A DNA stretch of 64,000 bases from Mortierella alpina (lineage: Eukaryota > Mortierellomycota > Mortierellomycetes > Mortierellales > Mortierellaceae): contig JANATF010000014.1 in assembly GCA_029449245.1 (NCBI GenBank), positions 624,501 through 688,500 of the forward strand, in the 5' to 3' direction. The notes beneath the pieces were generated by a model. The model was not told the DNA's origin. It searched no databases and saw only the letters and a list, made by a program, of their open reading frames with translations. Both the position numbers and the translations under genes were made by a program. Below, piece after piece: positions 47,027 through 57,919 of the stretch (position 1 is the stretch's first letter; each line of letters starts with the position of its first letter).

Positions 47027-49017
47027 CTATTGCTTCAAGTCGTGTACCTTTACGTGACGACCGTTCTTTTTGGAAGAATCAGTCAAATAGCTGGCGCTTC
47101 CAACAAGGACCAGAAGGATGAATGTCCAATGCATCAGGGTGCGAACCAGAGAATCTACAAACTTTGCAAAAACTCCCGGCTCTGCCTTTCTGCCTTTCTG
47201 ATTAAGCCTGACCTTCGTTGTGTCATCCTCCTCGCTCTGTCCTTTGCCTCGTCCAAAAAGCCAGCTACCTCGTACCGTCTGGTTCTCCTGGTTCTCCTTC
47301 TCCCTCTCAGCTTCTTTTGCCTTCTGTTGCTCTTGTTCATGTTTTTCCTTCTCCTTCGCTTCTGCCTCAACTTGAGCAAGTCGCTGCTTTGCATCAGAAC
47401 CTGGCCAAGGGTGACACTTGCTCTCCTTATTGTCTTGACAAGACACCTCGATCCATTCGACCTCCGTCATGTACTCATTCTGGTTAGTCTCACCATAGTC
47501 GGTCTTGCCTCCAACCCACGCGCTCGTCTCCTTGTCGTAGCCGCCATCCCAAATCGTCAATTGAAGCATCATTGGCTCTGACGGCAGTCCATACCCTTTT
47601 TGCTTGATCAAGTCCTTGGAGGTGAGTGTACGCAACACCTGCCCGTCCACAGACCAGCGGATCATGTCCGGGGTCCATTCGATCTTGTACACGACATTGT
47701 GCTCAGTCATCGAACGCTTCAATGGGTGAGTTTGCTCCAACGAGTCATCCTCGCCCCCGGTTTCGTCTGAGCCAGACTTTGCACTATCCTTGGAATTCTT
47801 GGTGTGCAGAAGCAAGTCCTTTAGCTTGCGAGTACGAGTCCTAATCTTGTCCATCGAGGGTAGGACTGATGACAGCGAGGCTGGCAGTACCATAGAGCGC
47901 GATGACTTGGCTTCAATACCACCGTGGTGAGCGTCCACAGAATGACGATAAAGATCCGTCATGGCGGTTTTGGGATCCCTGCCCGTGATCTCGATTGAAA
48001 TCTCGTCCCCGAGAATAGGATTCGAGAGCATCATGGCGGTGACGATACCTGGACCTGTAGCACCCGACTTGAGCTTTGCAGAAAAGGTGCCGTACCTGCT
48101 CCAGCGCGTAGACGAAACTCTGGCACCAAAGCCCCCGCCGCTCTTGGTCTTGACCTTATCTCTGTTAAATTGAGGAGATTGGGACGAAGGGAAAAAAGAG
48201 GCCAATGCGACAACAGTAAATATGAGGTCAGTGCTACGTCCCACACGACAAAAAATAATAAGAAAAATTGCAACGATGACGGGAAAGGGAGGGGAACGGG
48301 ATAGTTGTGAAAAAGCAAACTGTCTACTACTTTTTTTTTTACCTTCTGGCTGAAAGAAGAAGCCTCTTATGTGCCGAGTCCACTTGCGCATAGGGTGCAA
48401 TGTGGTCAAAGTCCGAAGTGAAGTAGGCTTGGTCGGGATCTCCAACAAAGTCTAGTTTCGGGATCAAAGCTCTGTGCTGTTCATGCTTGTCTGCTTGATT
48501 GTGCTTGAACTTTTGTTTGAACGATTGGCACACGGGAAGAGGGAAGCAGCTACTGCTGTCAGGTTCGGAATCCTTGCTGCCTTTCTTGCTCTTGGACTCT
48601 TGCTGAAGCAAGCCGTTCGGCGGGTATGAATACTTCGGTTGACAACCCAGGGCAACGGAGCACGACTGTTTTGAAGTCTTGTGGCATACTTTGTCTATGT
48701 GGCCGGCATATCGAGAGAGGAGGAGGAGGAGGAGGAGGAGGAGGAGGCAGGTAGGAGGGCCGATATACATGTGTAAGCACGCGAATGCATCTCTATAGCG
48801 CGCCAGCGGTGCGAAAATCAGTCGTGCATGGGTCGGGGGAGAAGGACTACTTACCGTTGCAACAGGGTGCAGACGCTGGACATGGTGCATATGATGGGCC
48901 GCATGACAACGCACTGCTGCTGGATGCAAAGAATCCAGCCTCGACGGGCTCAACCCATAGATCCTGCAGCGCCAGCAGCAGCAGAGGTAGCGATGGCAGA
49001 AGGGCGAGGAGACGCAT
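47027..49017 (-). CDS. GH16 Crh-like transglycosylase family protein with altered active site
   Basis: The model complement(join(47027..48161,48343..48694,48855..49017)) gives 549 residues. A signal peptide (MRLLALLPSLPLLLLAL) is followed by a Cys-rich module (CGPSYAPCPASAPCCNG...VC...CSVALGCQP) like the chitin-binding lead of Crh proteins. The GH16 fold follows: FDHIAPYAQV, GFGARVSSTRWSRYGTF, GDEISIEITG and YKIEWTPDMIRWSVDG. A Lys/Glu-rich coiled segment and a C-terminal membrane helix (WTFILLVLVGSASYL) end the protein. Crh enzymes link chitin to beta-glucan in the wall. The canonical E-x-D-x-x-E active site reads E-I-S-I-E: both glutamates remain but the assisting Asp is Ser. The intron at 48695-48854 has a (cct)n tract. 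Confidence 0.85.
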
Positions 49018-51313
49018 GTTCAAGAGAAGCTTTTGCTGGGTTTCCACGGTACTTTGCGATCCAAGCACGAGTGATGTTGCTGGTGATGTGTTTGCTGGAG
49101 CTGCTGATGTTGCTACTGAAGGGAGGGGGAGGAGAAAGAGAGAGACGAGAACAAAGAGGAGGACAAGAAAACAAGAAGAAGAAGGAGAGCAGGAAGAAGA
49201 GAAGAGAAGTGGACAAAGAGGTGAGGACGAAAGGGAAGTGGGACGGGAGCGAAAAATAGGAGACTGGTGGAAGGGCCATTCAAAAATCACGATTTTTTTT
49301 CTTATGAGGGGGCTGTGAACCTGAGCCAGTCGGCTTTGAAGTGCTCCCGGACCACCAAAGCCAACACTCCCGAAGGGGTGCACATCCGCATCCACCTCCC
49401 TTGATGCCAAACATTCCGTTTTCCACAGCATCTTCTCTCCCACGCCCCAATTCTAATGGCCACTGACTCGTGAAGTCACTGGGGCTCTGGGTGCCCACGG
49501 CCCAAGGGCAAGGGTGAACAGCTTTGGGGTCTATTGCCAGCCTGGTTGTTTTTCTCAGGCTCCTTCTTCACGCCTATGTCTCTTGTTCACATTGTTCTTG
49601 TCCGCATCCGCATATACGTAATATCAATGCACGCACTCAAAAACGAGTACAAGTCCCGAACATCCCTCCAAGTGACATGGTCAATCGTGCACTACACCGT
49701 AGAACTGCACAAGCGATTCGCACAAACTTACTCCCCAATCGAATAATACTTTGAGCGGCAGCTCGAACGTTGAACGCATCAACATGCTTTCTCGAGGTCT
49801 GGATAAGGCCCACCCACAAGTAATGACCATAAGCAAGATCGTATATGCAGCTCCAATTCATATTCCATATGAGGATAGCGAGGCGCACACGGCGCGAACG
49901 TACCATTTCTTAACTCTGGTCAGTGCGGTCCAGTAAGATCCGATGGCAAAAAGAATGGAAAGAAGGGTATGGTATGTAGGCGTGGCGGCGTCTTCGTCTG
50001 GCGAATTCTTATTCAGAAGCAGATTTGCAATGCACATGGTACCTGCCGCCTTGTCTCGCAGAGGCTAGCGCAGAGACAGGGGTTGGGGGTTGGCCCCTGA
50101 ATAACTCGTTCTAGCAAGAAATAAGCCCAAAATTGGTTTTCACTGTAAGCTCATGTAAGAACGCCGTTGTTGCTTCAACAAATAAACTAGTGTTGAGCAC
50201 CTATGCGCTCACCTTCACTGCTGTCTTGTAACCGAAGGCAGAAGGCAAGAAAATCAAGGACAGATGCGCATGTAAGTCGGGGTTTGATATTTGGCAAAGG
50301 GTGCCATGTCAAGGTGGGGAGACTATGTGGAGCACAGTGCCGGTTTTAAATGCGTCCACCACGGACGGGCGGCGCAAAAACACGTACCGTTGTTGTTGAA
50401 GTGGATCATCATCCTGGAGTGGCGGGATTATGCGCTCGCAAAAGAAGTTATGTAGGGAAAAAGTAGATGCGCCGAAGCTCATTTCAAGAACAATGTCGGG
50501 GAAGAGAGTCTAGCTGGCACATTCTGAGTTGCCTTCTTGCACTCCAGCTTGTTTGAAGCTTTCGGTGAGCTTTAACAGCATCAATCGAGGACAGGTTTGA
50601 CGAGGCTCAAAAAAAAACAAAAGGCTTGGTCCAGGGTGTATGCTCGCTCCCGCGACCCACAGCCTGGATGGAGCTGGCGCTTCTGAGTTGACAGGTCTTC
50701 TCAGGATGGAGGCCTTTTGAAGGGAGTCGCGAGTTGTCGATGCTTACCTTGGCTGTAGCTGAGGAGGGTGAGGCGCTGGAGACGCGTTGAGACGAGAGGG
50801 GTTGAAGAATGAGTCAAAATGCAGCCCACAATGCCACGCGTACGCTTGTCCTCAAGCCACTTTTTTTGGCTCGTGCGGGTCGCCCTCGGAAACAGAGCCA
50901 GTCTGTGGTGCATGTTGAGTCCACGACCGAGCCGATAGCGTCGCAATCGTCGGGACGAACATATCACGCCTCTTCGATATGTTGATACATGAAGGTCGCG
51001 CAGGTGAACCGAGGGAGGAGGGATGAGAAGGCAGAATAGTCTCTTCCATATCACAGAGGAGGACCAAGATCGGGGTTCAATGCTCCGTAGATGGAGTAGC
51101 CCTGGGAGCAGAGCGGAATCTTCGCTCCAACGAGCAGCTCGCTCCAAGCGAGCGAAAGGCGAAACTTTTGTGTCGCTCGCTCCGTTCATACTTTAACTTC
51201 AAAGTACGCCCTCTTGCTTGCCTGTCTCTTTCTGTTACTGTTTTCGTGCACATGCCATACTGTACACCCTACTCTGATACTCGACGCCTTCCCACAATAA
51301 AGTAATAAGCACA
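49018..51313. other. Gene-poor region
   Basis: No gene is recognised. Promoter DNA of the GH16 gene is GA-rich at 49120-49230. A cluster of GCTCGCT/AGCGAGC words with a 7-bp stem and 3-nt loop lies at about 51150-51167 and resembles words in 58010-58060 beyond the Fanzor gene. The remainder shows nothing I can name. Confidence 0.45.
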
Positions 51314-51532
51314 ATGGCACAGACCGCATCCTCCTTTGAACGTGAAGACGAAGCATGGTATGAGGAGCAAGGATGGCACTTTGACGAACACAACGACTTT
51401 GTCGATAAGAATGGTCAGTCAACACATCACTGCTGCGACTTTTGGCGCCTGGCCAGCAACCAGTTGTCACCCCTGCCTAACCCTTACGACAAACCCGATC
51501 CATATCGAAAGGAATCTCGACAATCGCACTAG
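51314..51532 (+). CDS. Possible small protein (72 aa)
   Basis: A short ATG-started frame, MAQTASSFEREDEAWYEEQG..., with a Kozak-like context (cacaATGg). The first 33 residues (WYEEQGWHFDEHNDFVDKNG) and the last 28 (LSPLPNPYDKPDPYRKES) look like real protein composition, while the middle is less convincing and may be an intron. A gtcagt site follows the first part, but joining it to the available acceptors breaks frame. I do not recognise a family. It could be a genuine small gene or part of a broken one, next to the ubiquitin-protease fragment. Confidence 0.35.
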   Translation: MAQTASSFEREDEAWYEEQGWHFDEHNDFVDKNGQSTHHCCDFWRLASNQLSPLPNPYDKPDPYRKESRQSH

Positions 51533-51626
51533 TGGCAAGAAACATTACGAGTTCGTTCAATGTATTATAGAATGAGGTCCTTCTAGATACTGGACCAGAA
51601 AATTAACCATTAACCATTTCTTATCT

Positions 51627-51884
51627 TCAAGGCTGTCTTCTTTTCTCGGCACTTGACTCGAGCCTTACAGGAAGAGGATCAGGATTCAGGGTTTGCGTCC
51701 CATCATTCCTCAGGTTCTCTATGAACTCAAAGAGTTTCCTAGCACGAAAGTCATGCTGAAGCTGCTCAAGATGTTCTTCCTCTGTGGAGAGCACGTTGCA
51801 AAGACACTGCAAAAGTGCATTAGCAAAGCAACGGTTGCCCATGTTGTAAAGGCCATGGTTGCCGGACATTGGGTTGACGGACAT
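51627..51884 (-). pseudogene. Ubiquitin-specific protease fragment (Cys box only)
   Basis: A minus-strand frame of 85 residues starting MSVNPMSGNHGLYNMGNRCF. It carries the USP/UCH catalytic cysteine box (GLYNMGNRCFANALLQCL, Cys at residue 19), then a helix-like FEFIENLRND and a Pro-rich end. Active USPs continue with a QQDAHEFL box and, about 300 residues later, the His box (GHY). None of these follows on this strand: after a plausible gtaagg donor the next sequence meets stops. It is thus an isolated 5' piece, most simply a gene fragment or pseudogene left beside the accessory locus. A tiny exon structure with distant pieces cannot be excluded. Confidence 0.5.
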
Positions 51885-52530
51885 TGCAGAATAGTTTTGG
51901 TTGATATCTTAAGCGTGACAATAGAACACTTGCAAAAGGAAGACGAGGGTGTAAAGTGAAGAGTGTCGGCGTGAAAAACAATCGTTGATTCGACACAGTG
52001 CACGCGGCGAGAATAGCACAGACTCCACCGTCCTGCAACAATAGCATTTTAAGATTGCGCACTATAGACGATGGTTGCTGCAACCTCCATCTCTGGTGCA
52101 TGCGCCCGCCAGACGGACATGTGAGGTGATTCGGCTTGATGGTCGTGGTAAACGATATAAGCAATCAGTCTAGCAGTGACGCGCGCGTCCGGACTCTACT
52201 TTGTTCCCATGTAGTTGTCAGAAACGGTCTTTCTGTGATCTGGAGTGATCGTTGGAGAAAGCTGAACCTCGCGTCCGGACGCTTGTACTACTCTTGGAAT
52301 ATACAGTAAATATCGGTCCTTATCAATACGAGCTCCCTGAAGTACCATCTCCTTGTCTGCAATGCTCCTGGATCCAGGCTAAAAGTCCAGTAGTGACGAG
52401 ACACCACAGCGTGGACAATATATGCTGCATGTTCTTTTAAGTGATGCCTCTAAGTTGTGGTAAAACCCCGAGCTGCTTTCCTCTTTGTTTGGGCCAAAAG
52501 TAATATATCTTATTCTTACGATCCCTTTCA
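51885..52530. other. Left flank of the Fanzor locus
   Basis: No gene is supported. The word gatgcctcta at 52443-52452 recurs in the same orientation at 57981-57990, just after the Fanzor 3' hairpin, so this may be near the element's left boundary. Confidence 0.4.
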
Positions 52531-52784
52531 TTTTTGCCGTATCTTTTCACCATCATCCCATCCTTCCATAACGCTCGCACTCTGACCCTGCCTTCACCTT
52601 CAATCTTCACATAGTTCTCATTTTTGCCGTATCGTTTCACTTTCATCATCACCTCATCCTTTCATAACGCTCGCACTCTGACCCTGCTGCCTTCATTCTT
52701 CACATAGTTCTCATTTTTGCCGTATCGTTTCACCATCATCCCACCTTTTCAAAACGCTCGCACTCCGAGCAAACACTTTCAGCC
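52531..52784 (+). repeat. Three tandem copies of a 90-93 bp promoter-proximal repeat
   Basis: Copies begin at 52531, 52621 and 52714, each with tttttgccgtatc[gt]tttcac, then ataacgctcgcact (aaaacgctcgcact in the third copy). In the first two copies an accctg word follows and the unit closes with cttcacatagttctca. Unit lengths are 90 and 93 bp, and the third copy is truncated. The array ends about 20 bp before the start codon of the FEN1-Fanzor gene, so it overlaps the promoter and leader. Iterated motifs could bind a regulator or, in mobile elements, a transposase. Confidence 0.85.
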
Positions 52785-55700
52785 ATGGGTCTACATGGCT
52801 TTTTCCAGTTCCTAGAAGAGTTTGACATACAGGGACAGCGCATGTCCCCGGAGGAGACCAAGACCCATGTCGTTCAACTAGACCTGTTTGGCTGCTATTA
52901 TTTTTTCATAAAGCACTGGCTGGTCGAAGAAGACATGCGTAGACTGAAAAGGACGCGACAGCAACAAAAGCAACAGCAACCAGGTCCCCCCAGGCTCTAT
53001 ATAAACGAGAACGACCCTTCCAGGCTATCCACGACCCCCCCAAGAGCGTCAACTCACCAGCCTGTTGTGCATGCATTACACCGCATGCTTACAAAACATT
53101 TTTCGCCTGAACTCACTCGAATCCACGCTGGTGACAAGTTCTCCACGACCCAAAAGAACGTAGGGCAAGAAGACCGCGCCAAGCAGAAGGAGACGAATCT
53201 CCAAAAGCTTGCCTCTGCTGTGGACCAGTTGCCACGTCAAGGGCAGCGAAAGCGACGCAAGGCTTTCTGCAGCATCCGAAGGCAGCTCACAGCTTGCCGG
53301 CCTGTCCGGCATTCGGATATCAACAACATCGTCACCGGGCTACGGGCACTCGGTTGGAACGTTTGTGAATGCCCTGGGGAGAGTGATGTGTGTGTTGCGC
53401 GTCACCTCTGTGGGGTCCAGGCGGTTCCAGCGTCTGTGGATTCAGATCTGTTTCTGCATTCAACTGTCGATTGTGTGCTAAGGAAGGTCGGCAAGGGCGG
53501 CGGCTTCTTTCAGTACAAAGTGGACGACGTCCGCCGGGGACTCAAGCTGTCGGAGCTTCAATACCTAGTCCTCGGGATGGTGTCCCGAAGTGACTACGCC
53601 AAAAACGTCCCCAACATGGGACTGAAGCGAAACTGCAAGGCAATCCAGGCACTCAAGTCACCACCAATTCCAGATGGGTATTTCCGCCTTGTTAGCAACC
53701 TGTATCGACTACTTCAAGATCAGGTTATCCAGCTTTGCGGAGACGACGCCGCGGAAACTCCGAGTCCGCTGGGCATCCTTTACGATCTCGTAGAGGATGC
53801 CATAAGCTACGTGCATCAAATTCAAGTCAGCCTCCTCGAGTCCGAGGATCCCGAGGAGCCCCCTACCAGCGCGGATGCAGACACTCCAATGGAGGCAGCC
53901 GAGGAGGAAGCCGAGGAGGAGGAGGCCGAGGCCGATGAGCAAGAGACGGCCAAGACTGGTCTCGAGTGGGAGGCGCCCGATGAGCGCGTCAATGGTATGC
54001 TTTTGAAGCTCACCAGCCTGGCGAACATCATCAAGTGCCGATTCGACGCTGCTAAAGAGCAGGACAGGCTTCCTGGCGAGGCTCCGCACTCTCCAATATC
54101 GTTCGAAATCGATGGTGACATGCCCACGACCCTTCTGCAGCTGACGTTTGATGCCAAGACGCTCCTGACGGAGGCGACAACCATCTTGAAGCAGCTTCTT
54201 GATGACTACAAGAAAGCTGTTAAAGTCAAGCTGGACACGTCAGCGTCCTGGGACATCTTCGTGTGTCAAAAGGAAGACCACAGGCCGCCGCCTGAGCAAG
54301 AGAGTCGACAACAAGAACTTGAGAAGCAATACAAGGCCTACCTCGATCTCCTGGGGTTCGTGGTACCTTTGGGTTTGGACGAGAACCCTGTAGATGATGC
54401 AGAAACGACCGAAATTTCGAGGTAAGAGGAACACATGGGCTCTTTTTTTTTTGTCAAAGGGCGTTTGCAACTGGTTTTTTTTGAGGGTTCAATAGAACGC
54501 GCATTGACCTCCCCCTTCCTTTTTTTCTCAAGGCCCTTTCCCAAAAAGATCTACGCAGCTCACTTGGTCGATTTGACAAGAACGCAAGGTGGTGCACCTT
54601 CATCAGTCCCCCCGCAGCCGCCTCCTGGTCCAACTTCGTCACCACCCAGCCCTGGGGGGTCCAAGGCAAAGTCGAAGAAGCAGAAGCAGAAGCAAAAACC
54701 CAAGGAGCCGCCCAAAGAGCCGCCCAAGGAGCCGCCCAAGAGGAAGTTGTCCCAGAAACAGCTTGCAGCCCAGAAGGCACGAGAGGAGAAGAAAAAAGAG
54801 AAAGAGGCCAAGAAGCTGGCTGCCAAGAAGGAGAAGGAGGCGAAGAAGCTGGAGGCCAAGAAGCTTCGACAGGAGGAGAAGAAGAAAGAGAAGGAAGCGA
54901 AGAGGAAAGCTCAGCCTCTGAAACGCCCGTCCAAGAAGATGAAGTACAACAAGAGCAGCAAAGGCGCGCGGAGCCTCAAGCTTGGGATTACACCTGGATC
55001 GGGTAAGACTTTTTTTTTTTAATATTATTTCTTTGAACAAAACGGCCGTGTCTGGATGAAAAAAAACAACTAGATGACTGACAATGAACTCCCTCGTAAT
55101 GTAGAGTCAAAGGTCAAGAGGGTGACAAGTGTTGCCACAAAAACCAAAAAAGCCCTGCAAAAGGCTCACGGCTTGGTGACGCTTGAGACCGGCTCCATCC
55201 GAGGCCTGTTGGCCGAGAATGTCCGGGTTGCCCACAAGATGTACAGTCAAAAGTACAACTTGGAAGGAGCCTCCGTGACAGATCTCGACAACATTTCTGT
55301 CCGAATCGAGCAGACGATGGAGCAGGTGGTGGACTTTATGAATAACAGTCGCCGGTGGATCCATCTGACCATCGACCTGCTGATCTCCAGGGAGGTCGCG
55401 ATCGCCAGGGACCTTGGCGAAGACCATGAATCCCCGGTCCTCATGGCTCTGCTTCACCAGACGACGTGCCAGAATATTGTTGGAGGGATTGGGAGATATC
55501 TCAGAATGTCTTGGGACGAACTCGTTGTCGAGGATGAGAAGATGCTATCTGCAGAGGCCGAGGACCAGCCGCAGCAAGAGGACGTCGAGATGGAACCCAC
55601 TGAGGAAACCGAGGATCATGAGGAGCCAGAGGACGTCGAGATGAGTGTCGCTGACCCAGCAGAGGACGTCGAGATGAGTGTTGCTGATCCAGCAGAGGGC

Positions 55701-57919
55701 CAAACTCCTGCAGTTTCCGAGGCTGCGAGCCAGCAAGACCCCGATGCTGAAGATCAACCTCAGCAAGACCCCGGTGCCGACGATCAACTTCAACAAGGCC
55801 TCGAGGCCGAACCTGAGGGCCAACAGCAAGACATCGAGGCTGCGGTGGTACATCCAGTCATGGCTGTCAACTACAATCGAGTGGCGATTGATGCCGTGAT
55901 GGATGTCTACCGGTCTATAGGGCACACTGGAACGGCTGCCATTCTCCCGAACCCACCATGCACTGTGAAAACTGTTTTCTATACAATGGTCAGTGAAATA
56001 GCTGCACAGCTCGGTCAGTTCTACACTCGGCTAGAGTTTGAGCTGCTCTTGAAGGTAACTAACTCGAACGCCGCTCTGGCCACAAACACACAAATGCACT
56101 TGATGCATACATATGTCAAGACAGAGAGACTCACTCACATACTTTACACTTGTTCCTCTTAGGTGAACGACTTTCTCAGGCGCCAGGGCAAGGAGGAACG
56201 AGAGGAGCACAGCGAGCAGAGGGACAAGATAAGCCTTTGGTTCCGCAGAAACCTAATGCTGCCAAAAGGGGAGAGATGGAACTTGTACCCCCAGGCTGGC
56301 TTTCAGGAGGGCTACGTGACATTCAGCGAGTTGGGCCTACTCGAGGTGCTCTGGGCTAAAGGCGGTGAGACGACGCCACTGATGAAGATGTTCTTTGGCA
56401 ACAGGGACGACATGCATGACTTGTCTTTCCACCTGTTTGTGCACCACACAAATCATGCGCGTCGTACAATGCCGCTGCACGAGTACATGCGGTTGAAAGA
56501 GATGCCGCCTGAGAACTGTAAGTCTAGCCTTGACATGAAGCACTACTGTAATGCGATCAAAAGCTGCTGCTGACATTAGATTTCTGCGCTCATTTTTGTT
56601 GTCTAGTGACCGAAGGACATAAGCGACTCCTCATCAAAAAGTTCCAAGTGACGACTGGCACCATCAGGACTAATGGTCGAGTCGTGCAGGCGATTGCCAG
56701 CAATACCAAACGCAAAGCGAAAAAGGCCGACAGCCAAGTCGCTGGTTCTGCCCAAGCCAGTCCCCTGCAGCCAACTACCGCAGGCGAGGCGTCGGCCTCT
56801 CAGCAGACTGTTGCTCCGAAGCGCAAGTCGGTCTTGGACGACATTCCATACCTCCACAAGTGGTTGGCCGATCCTGCAAATCGCCAGAAGCACTTTCCTG
56901 TGCGTGTTGGTAATCCGACCGGTACTGGCAATGTCGCTGTCATCGGGATCGACTTGGGAGTTGTCGTTCCATGCGCCGCAGCGGCTCTCTACCCCCCCTC
57001 ACGAGACCGTGAGGTTGTCAACGCCATCGTTACCCAGCGATCGATGTACGAGTCCAGCAATCGGTTTGCTCGCAGCCTTCGACTCTCCAAGTCAAAACCA
57101 GTCAGCTCAGACAACCTGAGTTGTGGTCTATCTGCCTCGATCCGACAGACACATGGAGCTCCAATTGAACTCCCCAGCATCAGCGAATACGAGTCTAGTA
57201 TTCCTGATCGGCAGTCCCCTGAGCCCAATGATGTGGTGGAGTATGCGCTATGGCTCAAGACGCACCAGCTGGCCATGCTCAGCTTTTACCAGTCAGCGGG
57301 GTTCAAACGGAAGCAGTGGGCCAACCGCCGTGCCAAGCGAGCAGACTATGAGCAGGTGCTGAACGTTGTCCTCAGAACGATCGGCACCCGGACAGGCGAT
57401 GTACAGCGGAGTCCTGGGCTGGATGTCGTTGTCGTTCTTGGCGATGGGCAGTTTGAGGGTGTCCGTGGACGAGCCTCCTTCCACGAGAAGGTCGCCGAGT
57501 TTTTGTACCAAAAGGTGAGATGTCTTTTTTTTTTTTTCCTATTGGCTCGACCTTGACTGATATGAGACTGACACAATTTTCCTATCTTACATCGTACCTG
57601 AAAGCTGACGGCTCTTGGCATCCCGGTCACCAAAGTGGATGAGTACAAGACCAGCAGCGTGTGCCCTCGCTGCGATGCTGCCGTCACGAAGGAGATGCGC
57701 AGGGTTACCTGCACGGCCTGCAATGTGCCGATGCATAGAGATAGCGCGGGAGCGCACAATATCGCTCGCATCGGCATGGCCCAGCTCCTCCAACAACCAA
57801 GGCCGGCGTCCCTCCGACGCCCCACCCAGGTCCAACCCGCAGCCCAGGCTGAAGAGGAAGATGAAGGAGACTTTGCCCAGGCTGAAGAGGAGGATGAAGG
57901 AGACTTTGGTTTCGATTAA
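52785..57919 (+). CDS. FEN1/XPG-like nuclease fused to a Fanzor (TnpB-like) RNA-guided nuclease
   Basis: Six exons, join(52785..54421,54533..55002,55105..56054,56163..56517,56607..57514,57605..57919), close in frame at 1544 residues. Residues 1-300 form a FEN1/XPG flap nuclease: MGLHGFFQFL start, VQLDLFG (D33), PGESD (E199, D201), SVDSD (D219, D221), and SRSDYAKNVPNMGLKR (D270 with the helix-turn-helix). An acidic stretch (about 360-395) and a Lys-rich helical tether (about 590-700, probably nuclear targeting) follow. The C-terminal 400 residues are Fanzor: RuvC-I VIGIDLG (D1253), RuvC-II VVVVLGD (near 1416), VDEYKTSSVCPRC (E1453, zinc Cys 1460/1463), CTAC (1476/1479) and RuvC-III HRDSAGAHN (D1486). 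Fanzors are omega-RNA-guided DNA nucleases. A 33-bp tandem duplication (57842-57907) makes the acidic tail. The gene is intact. An in-frame stop overlaps donor 1, so two separate products remain possible. Confidence 0.85.

Noticed and set aside
50701-51189. 162-codon minus-strand frame
   Set aside because: Arg/Ser/Leu mix without any recognisable motif and no intron or start support.
55072-55106. ATG at 55074 as start of a separate Fanzor gene, or acceptor at 55073
   Set aside because: The acceptor at 55073 would create an in-frame stop (gac tga), whereas the acceptor at 55104 continues the frame from exon 2. A separate start at 55074 remains possible but is not needed.
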